Shown: positions 26,522 to 35,936 of the stretch, one piece after another
Numbering within the stretch: position 1 is the stretch's first letter
Layout: the number at the start of each line of letters is the position of its first letter
Assembly: GCF_007676755.1 (NCBI RefSeq)
Contig: NZ_VEBK01000004.1
Span: 1 to 64,000 of the forward strand
Direction of reading: 5' to 3'
From: Bacillus sp. FJAT-22090
GTDB taxonomy: Bacteria; Bacillota; Bacilli; Bacillales_A; Planococcaceae
DNA length: 64,000 nucleotides
Program-made: the position numbers and the translations under genes
The notes under the pieces: model-generated
The model's input: only the letters and a program-made list of their open reading frames with translations
Database searches by the model: none
Told to the model about the DNA's origin: nothing

Positions 26522-27733
26522 TTATTCAAGTTCAGTTTGTTTTGTCTCCGTACCAAGAAATAACACTGATAACACACCAATAACAATGGCAACACAGAAT
26601 ATACCGAAAATATATCCGATTTCATATCCCTTCGTTACAAGCGTACCTACCAGAAGCGGTCCAAGAATACCGCCAATACGCCCAACTGAAGCGGCCATTC
26701 CTGATCCAGTTGCTCGGATTACTGTTGGATATTGTTCTGGTGAATATGCGTATAAGGCTCCCCAAGCCCCCAAGTTAAAGAAAGAAAGCAGCATCCCAGA
26801 AATGATCAATAACGTAGTCGTCTCCGCAGACCCAAAAACAAATGCACTAACCGCTGTTCCAAGTAGGTAGGTAACCAACACAAACTTACGACCAGCTTTC
26901 TCGATCAACCATGCGGCCGAGAAGTATCCAGGTAATTGGGCAAGCGTCATAATCAGAACGTATTCAAAACTTTTAATAAGCGTAAATCCTTTGATAACCA
27001 TAACGCTCGGTAGCCATAGGAACATACCATAATAAGAAAATACAACCATAAACCATACAATCCAAAGCATAAGTGTACGCTTTGCGTACTTCTTTGTCCA
27101 AACTTCTTTCATATTTTGCATAATCGATCTAGACTCAGATTTTTTGGCTGTATACTGAGGGGAATCTGGTAATTTTATACGCAAATAAATTGCATAAAAT
27201 GCCGGTAAAGCAGTTATAAGCAATGCAACTCTCCACCCATAATGTGGAATGATAAAATATGCAATAAGTGCTGAGACAATCCATCCTGCAGCCCAAAAAC
27301 TTTCGAGCAATACAACTACACGTCCTCTTTCTTTTGCTTCTACACTTTCTGAAACTAATGTAGAGGCAACTGGCAGCTCACCGCCGAGTCCCATTCCCAC
27401 AAAAAATCGAAAAAATAAAAATATAGCTAGACTTGTTGTTAGCGCGGATAACCCACTCGCTATCGAAAACATTAATAATGTAAGCATAAATATTTTTTTT
27501 CGTCCCACTTTGTCTGCAAAAACTCCGAATACGAGGGCACCTACTGCCATACCAATGGAGTTTACACTACCGATCCATCCCATTGCTTCTGGTGTTAGAT
27601 TCCATTCTACCGCAAGTGCTGCGATAACAAAGGATAGTATCCCAACATCCATTGCATCGAACATCCATGCAAGGCCGGCAATACCGAGTAATTTATTTTT
27701 AGAAATTGGTTTATATTGCTTTACTGAAGTCAT
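26522..27733 (-). CDS. niaP: Niacin permease of the MFS family
   Basis: Twelve-helix transporter of 403 residues that closely follows B. subtilis NiaP (formerly YceI): GIAGLAWMFDAMDVGILSF, GWIGSVNSIGMAVGA, FVGMGLGGELPVASTLVSE and LLESFWAAGW are nearly the same in my memory of that protein. It should import nicotinate/nicotinamide for NAD synthesis. The MFS loop motif is FADKVGRKK. Single gene, divergent from thrC; a dyad in its leader could bind a regulator such as NiaR. Confidence 0.88.
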   Translation of the reverse strand: MTSVKQYKPISKNKLLGIAGLAWMFDAMDVGILSFVIAALAVEWNLTPEAMGWIGSVNSIGMAVGALVFGVFADKVGRKKIFMLTLLMFSIASGLSALTTSLAIFLFFRFFVGMGLGGELPVASTLVSESVEAKERGRVVVLLESFWAAGWIVSALIAYFIIPHYGWRVALLITALPAFYAIYLRIKLPDSPQYTAKKSESRSIMQNMKEVWTKKYAKRTLMLWIVWFMVVFSYYGMFLWLPSVMVIKGFTLIKSFEYVLIMTLAQLPGYFSAAWLIEKAGRKFVLVTYLLGTAVSAFVFGSAETTTLLIISGMLLSFFNLGAWGALYAYSPEQYPTVIRATGSGMAASVGRIGGILGPLLVGTLVTKGYEIGYIFGIFCVAIVIGVLSVLFLGTETKQTELE

Positions 27734-27753
27734 TTTTTACTCCTGTCTTTACA

Positions 27754-27777
27754 CATGTAATGTTTTTTATTTACATG
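27754..27777. promoter_or_regulatory. Dyad in the niaP leader
   Basis: CATGTAA-N9-TTTACATG, 21 nt upstream of the niaP start and preceded by TTTACA, giving overlapping palindromes. It may be an operator (for example of the niacin repressor NiaR), but I cannot match it to a known site with certainty. Confidence 0.4.
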
Positions 27778-27907
27778 ATTAGTATACGTATTCTCTGGAA
27801 AACTTGCAATAGAAAATTAATCTTGTTTTTTGTACTTCATTAAGGTAAAATGTCCATTATACAAATACACATGTTTTTTTAGAGAGAACAGAGAGGCGGA
27901 TTACATC

Positions 27908-28963
27908 ATGGCATGGCAAGGGTTAATCGAACAATATAAAGAGTTTCTACCTATTACAGAGAAAACTCCTAAACTATCACTACTTGAGGGAAATACGCCT
28001 CTTATTAAACTAAATAATTTATCAAAAGAATTAGGAATTGAACTATACGGTAAAGTAGAAGGGGCAAATCCAACTGGCTCTTTTAAAGATAGAGGAATGG
28101 TATTTGCAGTTGCGAAAGCAATAGAAGAAGGTAGTGAATGCGTTATTTGTGCCTCTACTGGAAATACTTCCGCCGCAGCTGCTGCATACGCTGCCCGAGC
28201 AGGGATTAAGTCGATCGTTGTTATCCCTAAAGGAAAAGTCGCGCTTGGAAAATTAGCACAAGCCTGCATGTATGGCGCAAAAATTATTGAAATTGACGGC
28301 AACTTTGACGATGCCTTACAAATTGTTCGTCGAATCAGCGAAACAACCGCTGTTGCACTCGTTAACTCTGTCAATCCTTATCGATTAGAAGGGCAAAAAA
28401 CCGCCGCTTTTGAAATTGTAGACGTCTTAGGCTCTTCTCCAGATTACTTATGTATTCCAGTTGGCAACGCTGGGAATATAAGCGCGTATTGGAAAGGGTT
28501 CAAAGAGTACAATGAGGTAAAACAAACGGGTTTACCGAAGATTTTTGGATTTGAAGCGGAAGGCTCTGCCGCAATTGTTCAAGGAGCTCCAATTCCTAAT
28601 CCGGAAACAGTAGCAACAGCTATACGAATCGGGAATCCCGCAAGCTGGAAGTTCGCGGAGGCTGCTCGAGACGAATCTGGTGGTATCATTGATTCTGTGA
28701 CAGATGAAGAAATTTTAAACGCCTATCAGTTAATAGCTGGCCGCGAAGGAATATTTGTAGAACCTGGGTCTGCAGCATCTTTGGCAGGGGTCATCAAATC
28801 TGTGAAAAGTGGGGAGATTTCTTCAGGAAGCGTAGTTGTTACCGTCTTTACTGGAAACGGATTAAAAGACCCTGATACCGCAATGGAAGTTTCTACGGTT
28901 GACTTAGTGTCTTTAAAAAATGATGAGGAAGAAATCCGCGGATATATCGAGGGCGTACTATGA
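27908..28963 (+). CDS. thrC: Threonine synthase
   Basis: PLP enzyme of 351 residues for the last step of threonine synthesis, from O-phosphohomoserine. The PLP lysine is in [10 protein letters not shown], and the phosphate-binding loop in [13 protein letters not shown]. The length matches the short Bacillus type. The start at 27908 has GAGGCGG 8 nt upstream; the open frame runs 26 codons further without a site. The thrB start overlaps its stop by 4 nt. No hom gene is present beside it. Confidence 0.96.
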   Translation: MAWQGLIEQYKEFLPITEKTPKLSLLEGNTPLIKLNNLSKELGIELYGKVEGANPTGSFKDRGMVFAVAKAIEEGSECVICASTGNTSAAAAAYAARAGIKSIVVIPKGKVALGKLAQACMYGAKIIEIDGNFDDALQIVRRISETTAVALVNSVNPYRLEGQKTAAFEIVDVLGSSPDYLCIPVGNAGNISAYWKGFKEYNEVKQTGLPKIFGFEAEGSAAIVQGAPIPNPETVATAIRIGNPASWKFAEAARDESGGIIDSVTDEEILNAYQLIAGREGIFVEPGSAASLAGVIKSVKSGEISSGSVVVTVFTGNGLKDPDTAMEVSTVDLVSLKNDEEEIRGYIEGVL

Positions 28964-29883
28964 ATAAGAAATGGTTTATATCGATCCCTGCAAGTACTGC
29001 CAACCTAGGACCTGGTTTTGATTCTATTGGGATAGCCTTAGATAAATATTTGGAAATAGAAGTAGAGACTTCCTCTGAGTGGAAGATTGTAAATTTATCA
29101 GACAATTTACCTAATGTTTCGAATCCGGCAGATCATTTAATCGTACAAGCTGCAGCTAAAACTGCGGAACTATATAGACGTAGCCTACCTCCATGCCATG
29201 TATCCGCAAGAAGTGAGATCCCACTCGCCCGTGGTATGGGTAGTAGTGCATCTGCTATTGTGGCAGGAGTAGAGCTTGCCAACCAAGTATTGGATCTCCA
29301 ACTAACTGCGCAGGACAAGTTAAAAGTGGCAACCTTGATGGAAGGCCATCCAGATAATGCGGCGGCTTCTATATTTGGCGGCTTCACCATTTCGTCCAGT
29401 GGCAGCAGTGGAGAGATTGATGTTTTTCATACGGATCAAATCAATGCGTCCTTTGTTTTATTCATTCCTAATTTTGAGTTAAAAACAGAAGACGCTAGAA
29501 ATGTACTGCCTGATAGTTATACGCGACAAGCTTCTGCACAAGCAAGTGCGACTGCTAGTTTACTAACTGCAGCTTTTCTTACCGAATCATTTGAACAAGC
29601 AGGTACTTATATGGAGCAGGATCTATTTCATGAACCGTACCGCCTTGACCTAATACCTGGGAGCAGAGAAATAAAACATGCTGCTAAAAAAGCGGGAGCC
29701 TACGGAACCTGTATAAGTGGAGCAGGTCCTACCCTTCTTTCACTAGTACCAAAAGGGACGGAAGAAGCATTCATCTCTAAACTAAGCGGGGCGTTCCCAA
29801 ATTTTCAGCTTGTACCAGTAAAGATGAATCGAACAGGAATAAGAGTAAAAAATAAAAACGGCAGTGCGATTTTCTCAAATTGA
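28960..29883 (+). CDS. thrB: Homoserine kinase
   Basis: GHMP kinase of 307 residues that makes O-phosphohomoserine, the substrate of ThrC. N-terminal [15 protein letters not shown] and the ATP loop [16 protein letters not shown] identify it, with GHPDNAA and ISGAGPT as further GHMP motifs. Translationally coupled to thrC. The stop codon lies inside the terminator hairpin 29860-29902. Confidence 0.96.
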   Translation: MNKKWFISIPASTANLGPGFDSIGIALDKYLEIEVETSSEWKIVNLSDNLPNVSNPADHLIVQAAAKTAELYRRSLPPCHVSARSEIPLARGMGSSASAIVAGVELANQVLDLQLTAQDKLKVATLMEGHPDNAAASIFGGFTISSSGSSGEIDVFHTDQINASFVLFIPNFELKTEDARNVLPDSYTRQASAQASATASLLTAAFLTESFEQAGTYMEQDLFHEPYRLDLIPGSREIKHAAKKAGAYGTCISGAGPTLLSLVPKGTEEAFISKLSGAFPNFQLVPVKMNRTGIRVKNKNGSAIFSN

Positions 29884-29902
29884 GAATTGCACTGCCTTTT
29901 TT
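29860..29902. terminator. Bidirectional terminator between thrB and zupT
   Basis: Stem GGCAGTGCGATTTTCTC / GAGAATTGCACTGCC with tail TTTTTT; A-rich on the other side (AAAAAATAAAAA). Confidence 0.85.
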
Positions 29903-30712
29903 CTATGACATTAATACTAAGCTAAGTGCCATAACTAACATTCCTGCTACAACTCCATACATAGAAGAATGTGTCTCATCATACTTTTTGGCTGCTGGTA
30001 ACAGTTCATCTAAAGAGATGAAGACCATAATACCTGCGACCGCCGCAAATACAACCCCGAACATCACACCATTTAAAAATGGCATCAAGATTAAATAGGC
30101 GACAAACGCACCGACTGGTTCTGCTAATCCCGAAAGAAACGATAATTTAAATGCTTTTTTACGGTTTCCAGTTGCATAATAAATCGGTACGGCAACAGCG
30201 ATACCTTCTGGAATATTATGAATAGCTACCGCTATCGCAATGGCAACTCCTAAATTTGGATCTTGTAAAGCAGATGCAAATGTGGCAATACCTTCCGGAA
30301 AGTTGTGAATTCCAATGGCAAGTGCAGTGAAAACACCCATTTTCATCAACTTTGTATACTCCGCATTATTTGGTTCCGCATCCATATCTTCTACGCTTTT
30401 TACTTCATGTGGATTGCCGAGCTTTGGCAATAACCGATCAATTAAAGCAATAAAAATCATACCGCCAAAAAAACCGACAATCGTCATCCAGTATCCATTA
30501 GTTAGCCCTAGTTCCGCCGTTAACGAATCTTTTGCTTTCACAAATATTTCTACTAAAGATATATAAATCATCACTCCTGCAGAAAAACCCAATGCGACAG
30601 ATAAAAACTTTGTATTTGTACGTTTAGTTAACAAAGATAGTAAACTACCTATCCCAGTTGCCAGACCTGCAAACAGCGTAAGCAATAGTGCAAAAACGAC
30701 ATTTCCATCCAT
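29903..30712 (-). CDS. zupT: ZIP-family metal transporter ZupT
   Basis: The 269-residue membrane protein has about eight helices. The metal-binding motifs of helices 4 and 5 are IHNFPEGIATF and IHNIPEGIAVAVP, which define ZIP transporters importing zinc and other divalent ions. A charged loop rich in D, E and N (about 95-120) lies between helices 3 and 4. Single gene, convergent with thrB. No Zur-type palindrome was seen upstream. Confidence 0.92.
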   Translation of the reverse strand: MDGNVVFALLLTLFAGLATGIGSLLSLLTKRTNTKFLSVALGFSAGVMIYISLVEIFVKAKDSLTAELGLTNGYWMTIVGFFGGMIFIALIDRLLPKLGNPHEVKSVEDMDAEPNNAEYTKLMKMGVFTALAIGIHNFPEGIATFASALQDPNLGVAIAIAVAIHNIPEGIAVAVPIYYATGNRKKAFKLSFLSGLAEPVGAFVAYLILMPFLNGVMFGVVFAAVAGIMVFISLDELLPAAKKYDETHSSMYGVVAGMLVMALSLVLMS

Positions 30713-30797
30713 TGATCCAACTTCTTTCTAATACTTTGATTTTTATCTATTATACGCAACAAGTTTCCTATGTGCAACATTATTTTACTAAAGAAAG

Positions 30798-31448
30798 TTA
30801 CAAATTAGCATTAGCGATATAGACACCAATCTTTAACCAATCCTCTTCTATAAAATCTCGGTTGGAAGGACGATAAAAAACAGCAGCCGGATGGTAAGTG
30901 GGAATAATGATATACTTCTCATCAGACCATTTAAAATCATTATATTCAAGTGAGGCCAAATGTCTTACTTCATGTTCAATAACTTGACCATGTAGATTTG
31001 AAACCTTCGCGTCTTTCCCTAGCAAACGCTGTAGACCAACATTCCCTAATGTAACAATCACGGTCGGTGCTATATGTTTTAGTTCATAGTCCAGCACTGG
31101 GGCATGCGCAATAATTTCTTGTTGAGTAGGTGGACGGTTATACTTTCTTTTTGTCATTTCTCCATTTCGCGCTTTTTTTTCTTTCCACACATATGGCCGA
31201 CTTCTTACCGCACTCGTCATATATACGTCATCCCTTGTTAACCCTATACTTGCAAGAGATTTTACCAGCTCTTCTCCTGCCCTGCCGATAAACGGAATAC
31301 CTTTAATCGCTTCATTTTCACCCGGTGCCTCCCCTATTAGCAAAATAGAAGGATTTTTTGGCCCCTGTCCTTTGACAAACCCTTCAACAGGAAACCCTTC
31401 TATTCTTTTCATACCAAGGGTAACCAACTCATCAGGTAATTCGAACAT
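30798..31448 (-). CDS. Uracil-DNA glycosylase superfamily protein without Fe-S cysteines
   Basis: A 216-residue protein with family 4/5-type motifs GEAPGENEAIKGIPFIGRAGE near 40-60 and PTYHPAAVF near 190. Family 4 and 5 enzymes hold a [4Fe-4S] cluster with four cysteines; this protein has no cysteine at all from the chosen start. It probably removes uracil or another damaged base without a cluster, or is a divergent member. The start at 31448 has AAGGAGG 9 nt upstream; the frame open to 31505 lacks a site and runs into the terminator of the PAP2 gene. Confidence 0.82.
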   Translation of the reverse strand: MFELPDELVTLGMKRIEGFPVEGFVKGQGPKNPSILLIGEAPGENEAIKGIPFIGRAGEELVKSLASIGLTRDDVYMTSAVRSRPYVWKEKKARNGEMTKRKYNRPPTQQEIIAHAPVLDYELKHIAPTVIVTLGNVGLQRLLGKDAKVSNLHGQVIEHEVRHLASLEYNDFKWSDEKYIIIPTYHPAAVFYRPSNRDFIEEDWLKIGVYIANANL

Positions 31449-31470
31449 CTTGCATGTCCTCCTTTTATAA

Positions 31471-31500
31471 AAAATCCTTTCCTGTGAAGGAAAGGATTTT
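31471..31500 (-). terminator. Terminator of the PAP2 gene
   Basis: Perfect stem AAAATCCTTTCC / GGAAAGGATTTT with loop TGTGAA. On the minus strand the tail is TTTATAAAAG. Confidence 0.8.
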
Positions 31501-31501
31501 A

Positions 31502-32110
31502 TCATGTATTCATTTGAAATCTTCTATTTCGGTACTCATACCATAGTGCAACTATTACAAACCATGTATACCCCGCCATCCATCCTGCAAACACATCTGT
31601 TGCATAATGGCGTGATTCAGCAATTCTTGATAGACCAATTAGGATTGCCAGCAAAACAGCCCCTGTCCATATAAGTACACGAACTGTTCTATTTGATTGT
31701 TGTTCAGTTAAAAAGTATGCCAGTGTAAACGCATACAATAGTCCGACCATCGCATGTCCAGAAGGGAAACTAAAGCCCCCTATTTGGTCCACAATTTCTG
31801 GACGTTCCCTTTGTACCCATTTTTTTAGTAACTGATTAAGGACATTTCCTACACCAACCGTAAACAAACCAAATAGCATTCCACGATAATTTTTCGACCG
31901 TATCCATAAGTATGCAAGCAGGATAAGCATAATAATTACAACAAACTCTGTTTCCCCTAAATAATGAAAAGCAGTGATAAACCGATTGCCACCTAATAAT
32001 TCAGTCATTTTATGGTCAAACTTATTCATTTCATCTCCGGTGAATGTTAAAAACAGCGCTGCAAATCCAAGCAAAGTAACAAGCCCAAGTGGATAAAACC
32101 ATTTTCTCAT
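31502..32110 (-). CDS. PAP2-family membrane phosphatase
   Basis: Integral membrane protein of 202 residues with about six helices and the three phosphatase signatures: KKWVQRERP, FPSGH, and SRIAESRHYATDV. The family dephosphorylates undecaprenyl pyrophosphate or phosphatidic/phosphatidylglycerol phosphate on the outer face of the membrane. Which lipid is used here is open. The start at 32110 has AAGGAG 9 nt upstream, with a consensus promoter at 32146-32174. Next to the UDG-like gene but separated by a terminator. Confidence 0.92.
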   Translation of the reverse strand: MRKWFYPLGLVTLLGFAALFLTFTGDEMNKFDHKMTELLGGNRFITAFHYLGETEFVVIIMLILLAYLWIRSKNYRGMLFGLFTVGVGNVLNQLLKKWVQRERPEIVDQIGGFSFPSGHAMVGLLYAFTLAYFLTEQQSNRTVRVLIWTGAVLLAILIGLSRIAESRHYATDVFAGWMAGYTWFVIVALWYEYRNRRFQMNT

Positions 32111-32145
32111 TATATCCAACTCCTTCCCAACCTATTCATGACAAA

Positions 32146-32174
32146 AGTATAAACTACATTTTTGCTATACACAA
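32146..32174 (-). promoter_or_regulatory. Sigma-A promoter of the PAP2 gene
   Basis: TTGTGT (32169-32174), 17-nt spacer, TATACT (32146-32151) on the minus strand. Confidence 0.65.
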
Positions 32175-32340
32175 CGGTTAGCAGGATGGGCACAAAATAG
32201 CTTGACGTCTCCAATTCAACTAAAAGAGCAATCAACCTCATCGCCTAGCAAGTATCAACTTTGCAAGCGCATAAGAAAAACTCGCCTTATGGAGAGTTGT
32301 TTTCGCATAGGGATAGTGCGTCGTAAGGAAGTGTCCGCTA

Positions 32341-32472
32341 GGATTTCCGCTGCAGGACGGACGCTTTCCGTGGGGTGAGTGATGAGCCTTCACCGCCTGC
32401 TTTGGCGTTCGATGTGAAGTCTCCTCTTACTCACTTGATCCCTCCGGAGTCCCCGCCATTTTCGCTCCAATC
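32341..32472 (-). repeat. GC-rich intergenic repeat, copy A
   Basis: Read in reverse complement: GGAGCGAAAATGGCGGGG, ACTCCGGAGGGATC, a cruciform with GTGAGT/ACTCAC and CTTCAC/GTGAAG arms, then ACGGAAAGCGTCCG and GCGGAAATCC. The ends match copy B (41771-41955). I recall similar sequence in many intergenic regions of Bacillales genomes. Confidence 0.65.
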
Positions 32473-32532
32473 CATCAAAATAGGCGCTTTTATCTGTATT
32501 TATTAGCCATTAAAAGTTAGGAAATGGCTTAG

Positions 32533-32637
32533 CGAGACCAATTGTCACTTGAAAGCAACCAATTCACTATGCGGAGCAACCAGTTTGAATTTGAAAGCAA
32601 CCAAATTGGCAACGAGCGCAACCAATTCTTCAAGTAA
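32533..32637 (+). repeat. Degenerate 21-nt repeat array, five units
   Basis: The core AGCAACCAATT recurs with exact 21-nt spacing, starting at 32533 (variant CGAGACC), 32554, 32575, 32596 and 32617. The rest of each unit varies. One frame reads as a heptapeptide series (KATNSLC, GATSLNL, KATKLAT) but has no start signal. Confidence 0.7.
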
Positions 32638-33162
32638 AGGCTAGCGAACATTGATACCCATACACTTCCCCTATAGTATCCGCTTAATCAACATGAATAA
32701 GTCGGTCCATTCAATATTGCGCAACATTTTGAACAGGTGGAACTTTTATGCGCGGATAGCAATAAATTTGTGACACATTACCCCTTTCATGTTGGGAAAT
32801 CATAATCGGTTTTCTCCCAATAAACTTGCTAATTATGAATTAGTTGCTTTCAACTGCGATTTGGTTACATTAGCGATTTTCTGATAACAGACATTACTTA
32901 CCTGCATTTTTTGAAAATCCATGTTGAGGAAGCAAGCCGTTGCCACACGATGTGGCGATCTTAGCCTTTGTTCCGCTGTGGGCAAATGAGCCATTCCAAC
33001 GAATGCGCAAGCGGAAATCCAAGCGGACACCGATTAAGACACACTATCCCTATATTACGCTTACTATAAAAAAGGTTCTCTATTTTATTGTTTTTGAATA
33101 AATCAAGTACCAGGAACACTGGGTTCATGGTACATCTATTTTATATAATTTCTTATTCTCCA

Positions 33163-33198
33163 AAAAAAATCCACGAGGAGAATTTTCCTCGTGGATCT
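33163..33198 (-). terminator. Terminator of the siderophore uptake operon
   Basis: Stem ATCCACGAGGA / TCCTCGTGGAT, followed on the minus strand by TTTTTTTTGG. Confidence 0.9.
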
Positions 33199-33205
33199 TT
33201 GTATA

Positions 33206-34204
33206 TTATTGAACTGCTGCTGTAGCAGCTTCGATTTTCGCTTTTTCAGATTGAATACCGCCACCCGATAAGTACCAAACATCTGGCTCTAGGTAAAATA
33301 TCTTACCATTTTTAGCTGCATTTGTTTTACTAACGATTTCGTTTTCAATTGCTGCTTTTGTACCTGATTCACCTTCAGATACTGCCGCATCTCTATCTAC
33401 TACGAATAAGATATCAGGGTTTTTCTCTAATACATATTCAAATGATACACTGCTGCCGTGTGTAGAATCATCTAATCCCTCATCTACAGCTTTAAAACCA
33501 AATACATCATGGATTACTCCGAAACGAGAACCTGGACCGTATGCACTTAATTCGCCTTCGTTCCCAAGAACGATTAATGCTTTTTCATCCATATTAGCTG
33601 TTTTAGCAGCTAATTCAGCTGTTTTTGTATCAATTTCTTCTAAAGCTGTTGCAACTTCTGCTTCTTTGCCAAAAATCTTCCCTGCTAATTCTGTATTAGC
33701 TTTAAAAGAATTAACATAGTCATGATTGTCTAAACCAACGAAAACAGTAGGAGCAATTTTGTTTAATTCTTCAAATGCATCTGCTTGACGTCCAGAGATG
33801 AAAATAACATCTGGTTGCATTGCATGGATTGCTTCGAAATCAGGCTCTTTTAAACTACCAATGTTTTGATAAGCATCTTTGTCTGCATACTTGCTTAAAT
33901 ACTCAGGTACATTTTGTTGAACAACGCCAGTTACATCTACACCTAGTGCATCTAAAGTGTCAAGGAATCCAAAGTCAAATACTACAACTTTTTCTGGTTT
34001 TTGTTCAAGTGTAACTTCTGCAAGACCATTTGGTTGTGTAATTGTTAATGGGAAAACGGATGCTTCTTCTGCTGCTGGTGTTTCTTCTTTTACTGTTCCA
34101 GTATCCGTGGAAGTCTCTTCAGTCGCTTCATCCTTCTTACCGCACGCTGCTAATACTAATAAAAGCAATGCAGCCATAATTGCTAAAAATTTATACTTTT
34201 TCAT
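33206..34204 (-). CDS. Iron-siderophore binding lipoprotein (YclQ-like)
   Basis: Substrate-binding protein of 332 residues. Signal peptide with lipobox LAAC (cysteine at about 21), then an acidic, threonine-rich linker, then the periplasmic-binding fold with KPEKVVVFDFGFLDTLDALG, EPDFEAIHAMQPDVIFISG and VLEKNPDILFVVDRD. Order and neighbours equal B. subtilis yclNOPQ, which imports petrobactin and its precursors. The ligand in this species is inferred. Last gene of the Fur-controlled operon. Confidence 0.93.
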   Translation of the reverse strand: MKKYKFLAIMAALLLLVLAACGKKDEATEETSTDTGTVKEETPAAEEASVFPLTITQPNGLAEVTLEQKPEKVVVFDFGFLDTLDALGVDVTGVVQQNVPEYLSKYADKDAYQNIGSLKEPDFEAIHAMQPDVIFISGRQADAFEELNKIAPTVFVGLDNHDYVNSFKANTELAGKIFGKEAEVATALEEIDTKTAELAAKTANMDEKALIVLGNEGELSAYGPGSRFGVIHDVFGFKAVDEGLDDSTHGSSVSFEYVLEKNPDILFVVDRDAAVSEGESGTKAAIENEIVSKTNAAKNGKIFYLEPDVWYLSGGGIQSEKAKIEAATAAVQ

Positions 34205-34224
34205 TTCTAAACTACTCCCTTTTC

Positions 34225-34986
34225 TTATGAATTAAAATATACACAAATGCGACAGCTATTCATTTCTTGGATTGGAATATCCATATCATAAATCTCTTTT
34301 AACGCATCCGAATTAATAATTTCATGGGTTGGACCGTCTTTTATCACACGTCCGTTTTTCAACGCAACAATATAATCCGAGTATACAGATGCAAAGTTAA
34401 TATCGTGTAATACAATCACAACCGTCTTACCAAGGTCTTCTACTAGTTTGCGCAAAATCTTCATAATTTGAACAGAGTGTTTCATGTCCAAATTATTTAA
34501 AGGCTCATCCAATAATATATATTCCGTGTCTTGGGCAATAACCATCGCGATGAAGGCACGTTGTCGTTGACCACCGGAAAGCTCATCTAAGTAATCATCT
34601 TGAATGTCTGCTAAATTCATATATTCAATTGCTTGATCAATCATTTTCGTATCTTCGGCATTTAGTCGTCCTTTCGAATAAGGAAAACGTCCGAATGATA
34701 CTAATTCACGTATTGTTAGGCGGACATTCATATAGTTCGATTGCTTTAATATAGAAACGCGTTTGGAGAACTCGTCGGATTTCCATTTACGTACATCTGA
34801 TTTATCTAGTAAAACCTCACCCGTGTCTGCATCCAATAAACGACTAACCATTGACAATAGCGTTGATTTTCCAGCACCATTGGGACCAATAAACGACGTA
34901 ATCTTTCCGGATTGTATATTGACACTTACGTTGTCTACTACTGGTTTTTTCCCAAAGTGCTTTGTTATCTCTTTTACTTGGATCAT
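34225..34986 (-). CDS. Siderophore ABC transporter ATPase (YclP-like)
   Basis: ATPase of 253 residues with Walker A GPNGAGKST (36-44), signature LSGGQRQR, Walker B YILLDEPLNNLD and the switch histidine in VLHD. It powers the two permeases encoded just upstream. The start overlaps the permease stop by 4 nt, and the binding-protein gene follows after 20 nt. Confidence 0.95.
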   Translation of the reverse strand: MIQVKEITKHFGKKPVVDNVSVNIQSGKITSFIGPNGAGKSTLLSMVSRLLDADTGEVLLDKSDVRKWKSDEFSKRVSILKQSNYMNVRLTIRELVSFGRFPYSKGRLNAEDTKMIDQAIEYMNLADIQDDYLDELSGGQRQRAFIAMVIAQDTEYILLDEPLNNLDMKHSVQIMKILRKLVEDLGKTVVIVLHDINFASVYSDYIVALKNGRVIKDGPTHEIINSDALKEIYDMDIPIQEMNSCRICVYFNS

Positions 34987-35936
34987 ACTGTAGTTCGACT
35001 CTCCTTTAATAATAAATAAATGAAGTAAATTCCACCGATAAAGTTAATAATGACGCTTAGGGTAGTATTAAACGTGAAAATCCGTTCAACGACCCACTGT
35101 CCCCCTATTAATGCAACTAAACTCATTAAACTAGCACCTACTATTAGAACCGAATGCTTGTATGTCTTAAAAAATTGATAAGATAAGTTTGCTACTATTA
35201 ATCCAAAAAACGTAATGGGACCAACAAGTGCTGTAGAAGTTGCTATTAAAACTGCTGATATAACAAGCATATTCTTTACAATTTTGTCGTAATTCACACC
35301 AAGGTTAATGGCATTGTCTCGGCCTAATGACAATACATCCAACTCTCGAACGGATCGCCATCCATATAAAACAACCAATACAATGATAATCATGGCAAAC
35401 CATACTAAATCACCATTAACGTTATTAAAGCTAGCAAACATCTTATTTTGCAAGTTTGTAAACTCATTCGGATCAATGAGAACTTGTAGGAAAGTCGTTA
35501 TACTTCCTAAAAATGTTCCCATGATTATACCAACTAATAATAAGAAATAGATTGGGCGTTTCCCCGCATTAAACAGGAAGCGATAAAGCAGAAGTGCGAA
35601 CACAACCATCGCGATAATAGAAATAAAGAAATTGTAGTTCTTATTAATAACTAAGATGGACATTGATCCAAAAAAGTAATAAATGAATGTCTGTACTAGC
35701 ATGTATAGGGAATCTAGTCCCATTACACTCGGTGTTAAAATACGATTATGTGTGATCGTTTGGAAAATTACTGTAGAATACGCAATTGCAACCCCTGTTA
35801 GTGCCATCGCTAACACTTTAATAGCACGACGCGGCAGTGCATAATTATAACTTCCATTCAACCCGTGGAATAGATATAGTGCTATACACGCTATACCTAC
35901 AATAATTAACAACAGCATTTTTGTGCTATTTCGCAT
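34983..35936 (-). CDS. Siderophore ABC transporter permease (YclO-like)
   Basis: FecCD-type permease of 317 residues with about nine helices; the ATPase-contact region lies around GVNYDKIVKNMLVISA and the end has GPITFFGLIVANLSYQFF. The start at 35936 has GGGGG 7 nt upstream and lies within the last codons of the previous permease gene (11-nt overlap), giving translational coupling. Confidence 0.94.
   Translation of the reverse strand: MRNSTKMLLLIIVGIACIALYLFHGLNGSYNYALPRRAIKVLAMALTGVAIAYSTVIFQTITHNRILTPSVMGLDSLYMLVQTFIYYFFGSMSILVINKNYNFFISIIAMVVFALLLYRFLFNAGKRPIYFLLLVGIIMGTFLGSITTFLQVLIDPNEFTNLQNKMFASFNNVNGDLVWFAMIIIVLVVLYGWRSVRELDVLSLGRDNAINLGVNYDKIVKNMLVISAVLIATSTALVGPITFFGLIVANLSYQFFKTYKHSVLIVGASLMSLVALIGGQWVVERIFTFNTTLSVIINFIGGIYFIYLLLKESRTTV

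Larger units (their letters stand above)
32308..33052. mobile_element. Non-coding 745-bp stretch with about 44-nt terminal inverted repeats
   Basis: The left end 32308-32351 (TAGGGATAGTGCGTCG...TTCCGCT) and the right end 33010-33052 read in reverse complement are about 37 of 44 identical, with one single-base gap. Inside there is no credible gene. From left to right it holds a GC-rich Bacillales intergenic repeat (32341-32472), a 21-nt period array (32533-32637), and a module shared with 41819-41855 (32938-32974). The shape is that of a MITE or of two repeat units in opposite orientation. No clear target-site duplication was found beyond a possible TA. Confidence 0.55.

Noticed and set aside
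27754-27777. Definite NiaR operator before niaP
   Set aside because: A dyad is present, but I cannot match it to the NiaR consensus with certainty; kept only as an unassigned dyad.
32533-32637. CRISPR array
   Set aside because: Only short degenerate cores at 21-nt spacing; there are no true spacers of 30 nt or more and no cas genes.
32833-33030. Minus-strand open frame of 65 codons in the inverted-repeat element
   Set aside because: It lies within shared repeat modules and has no start signal.
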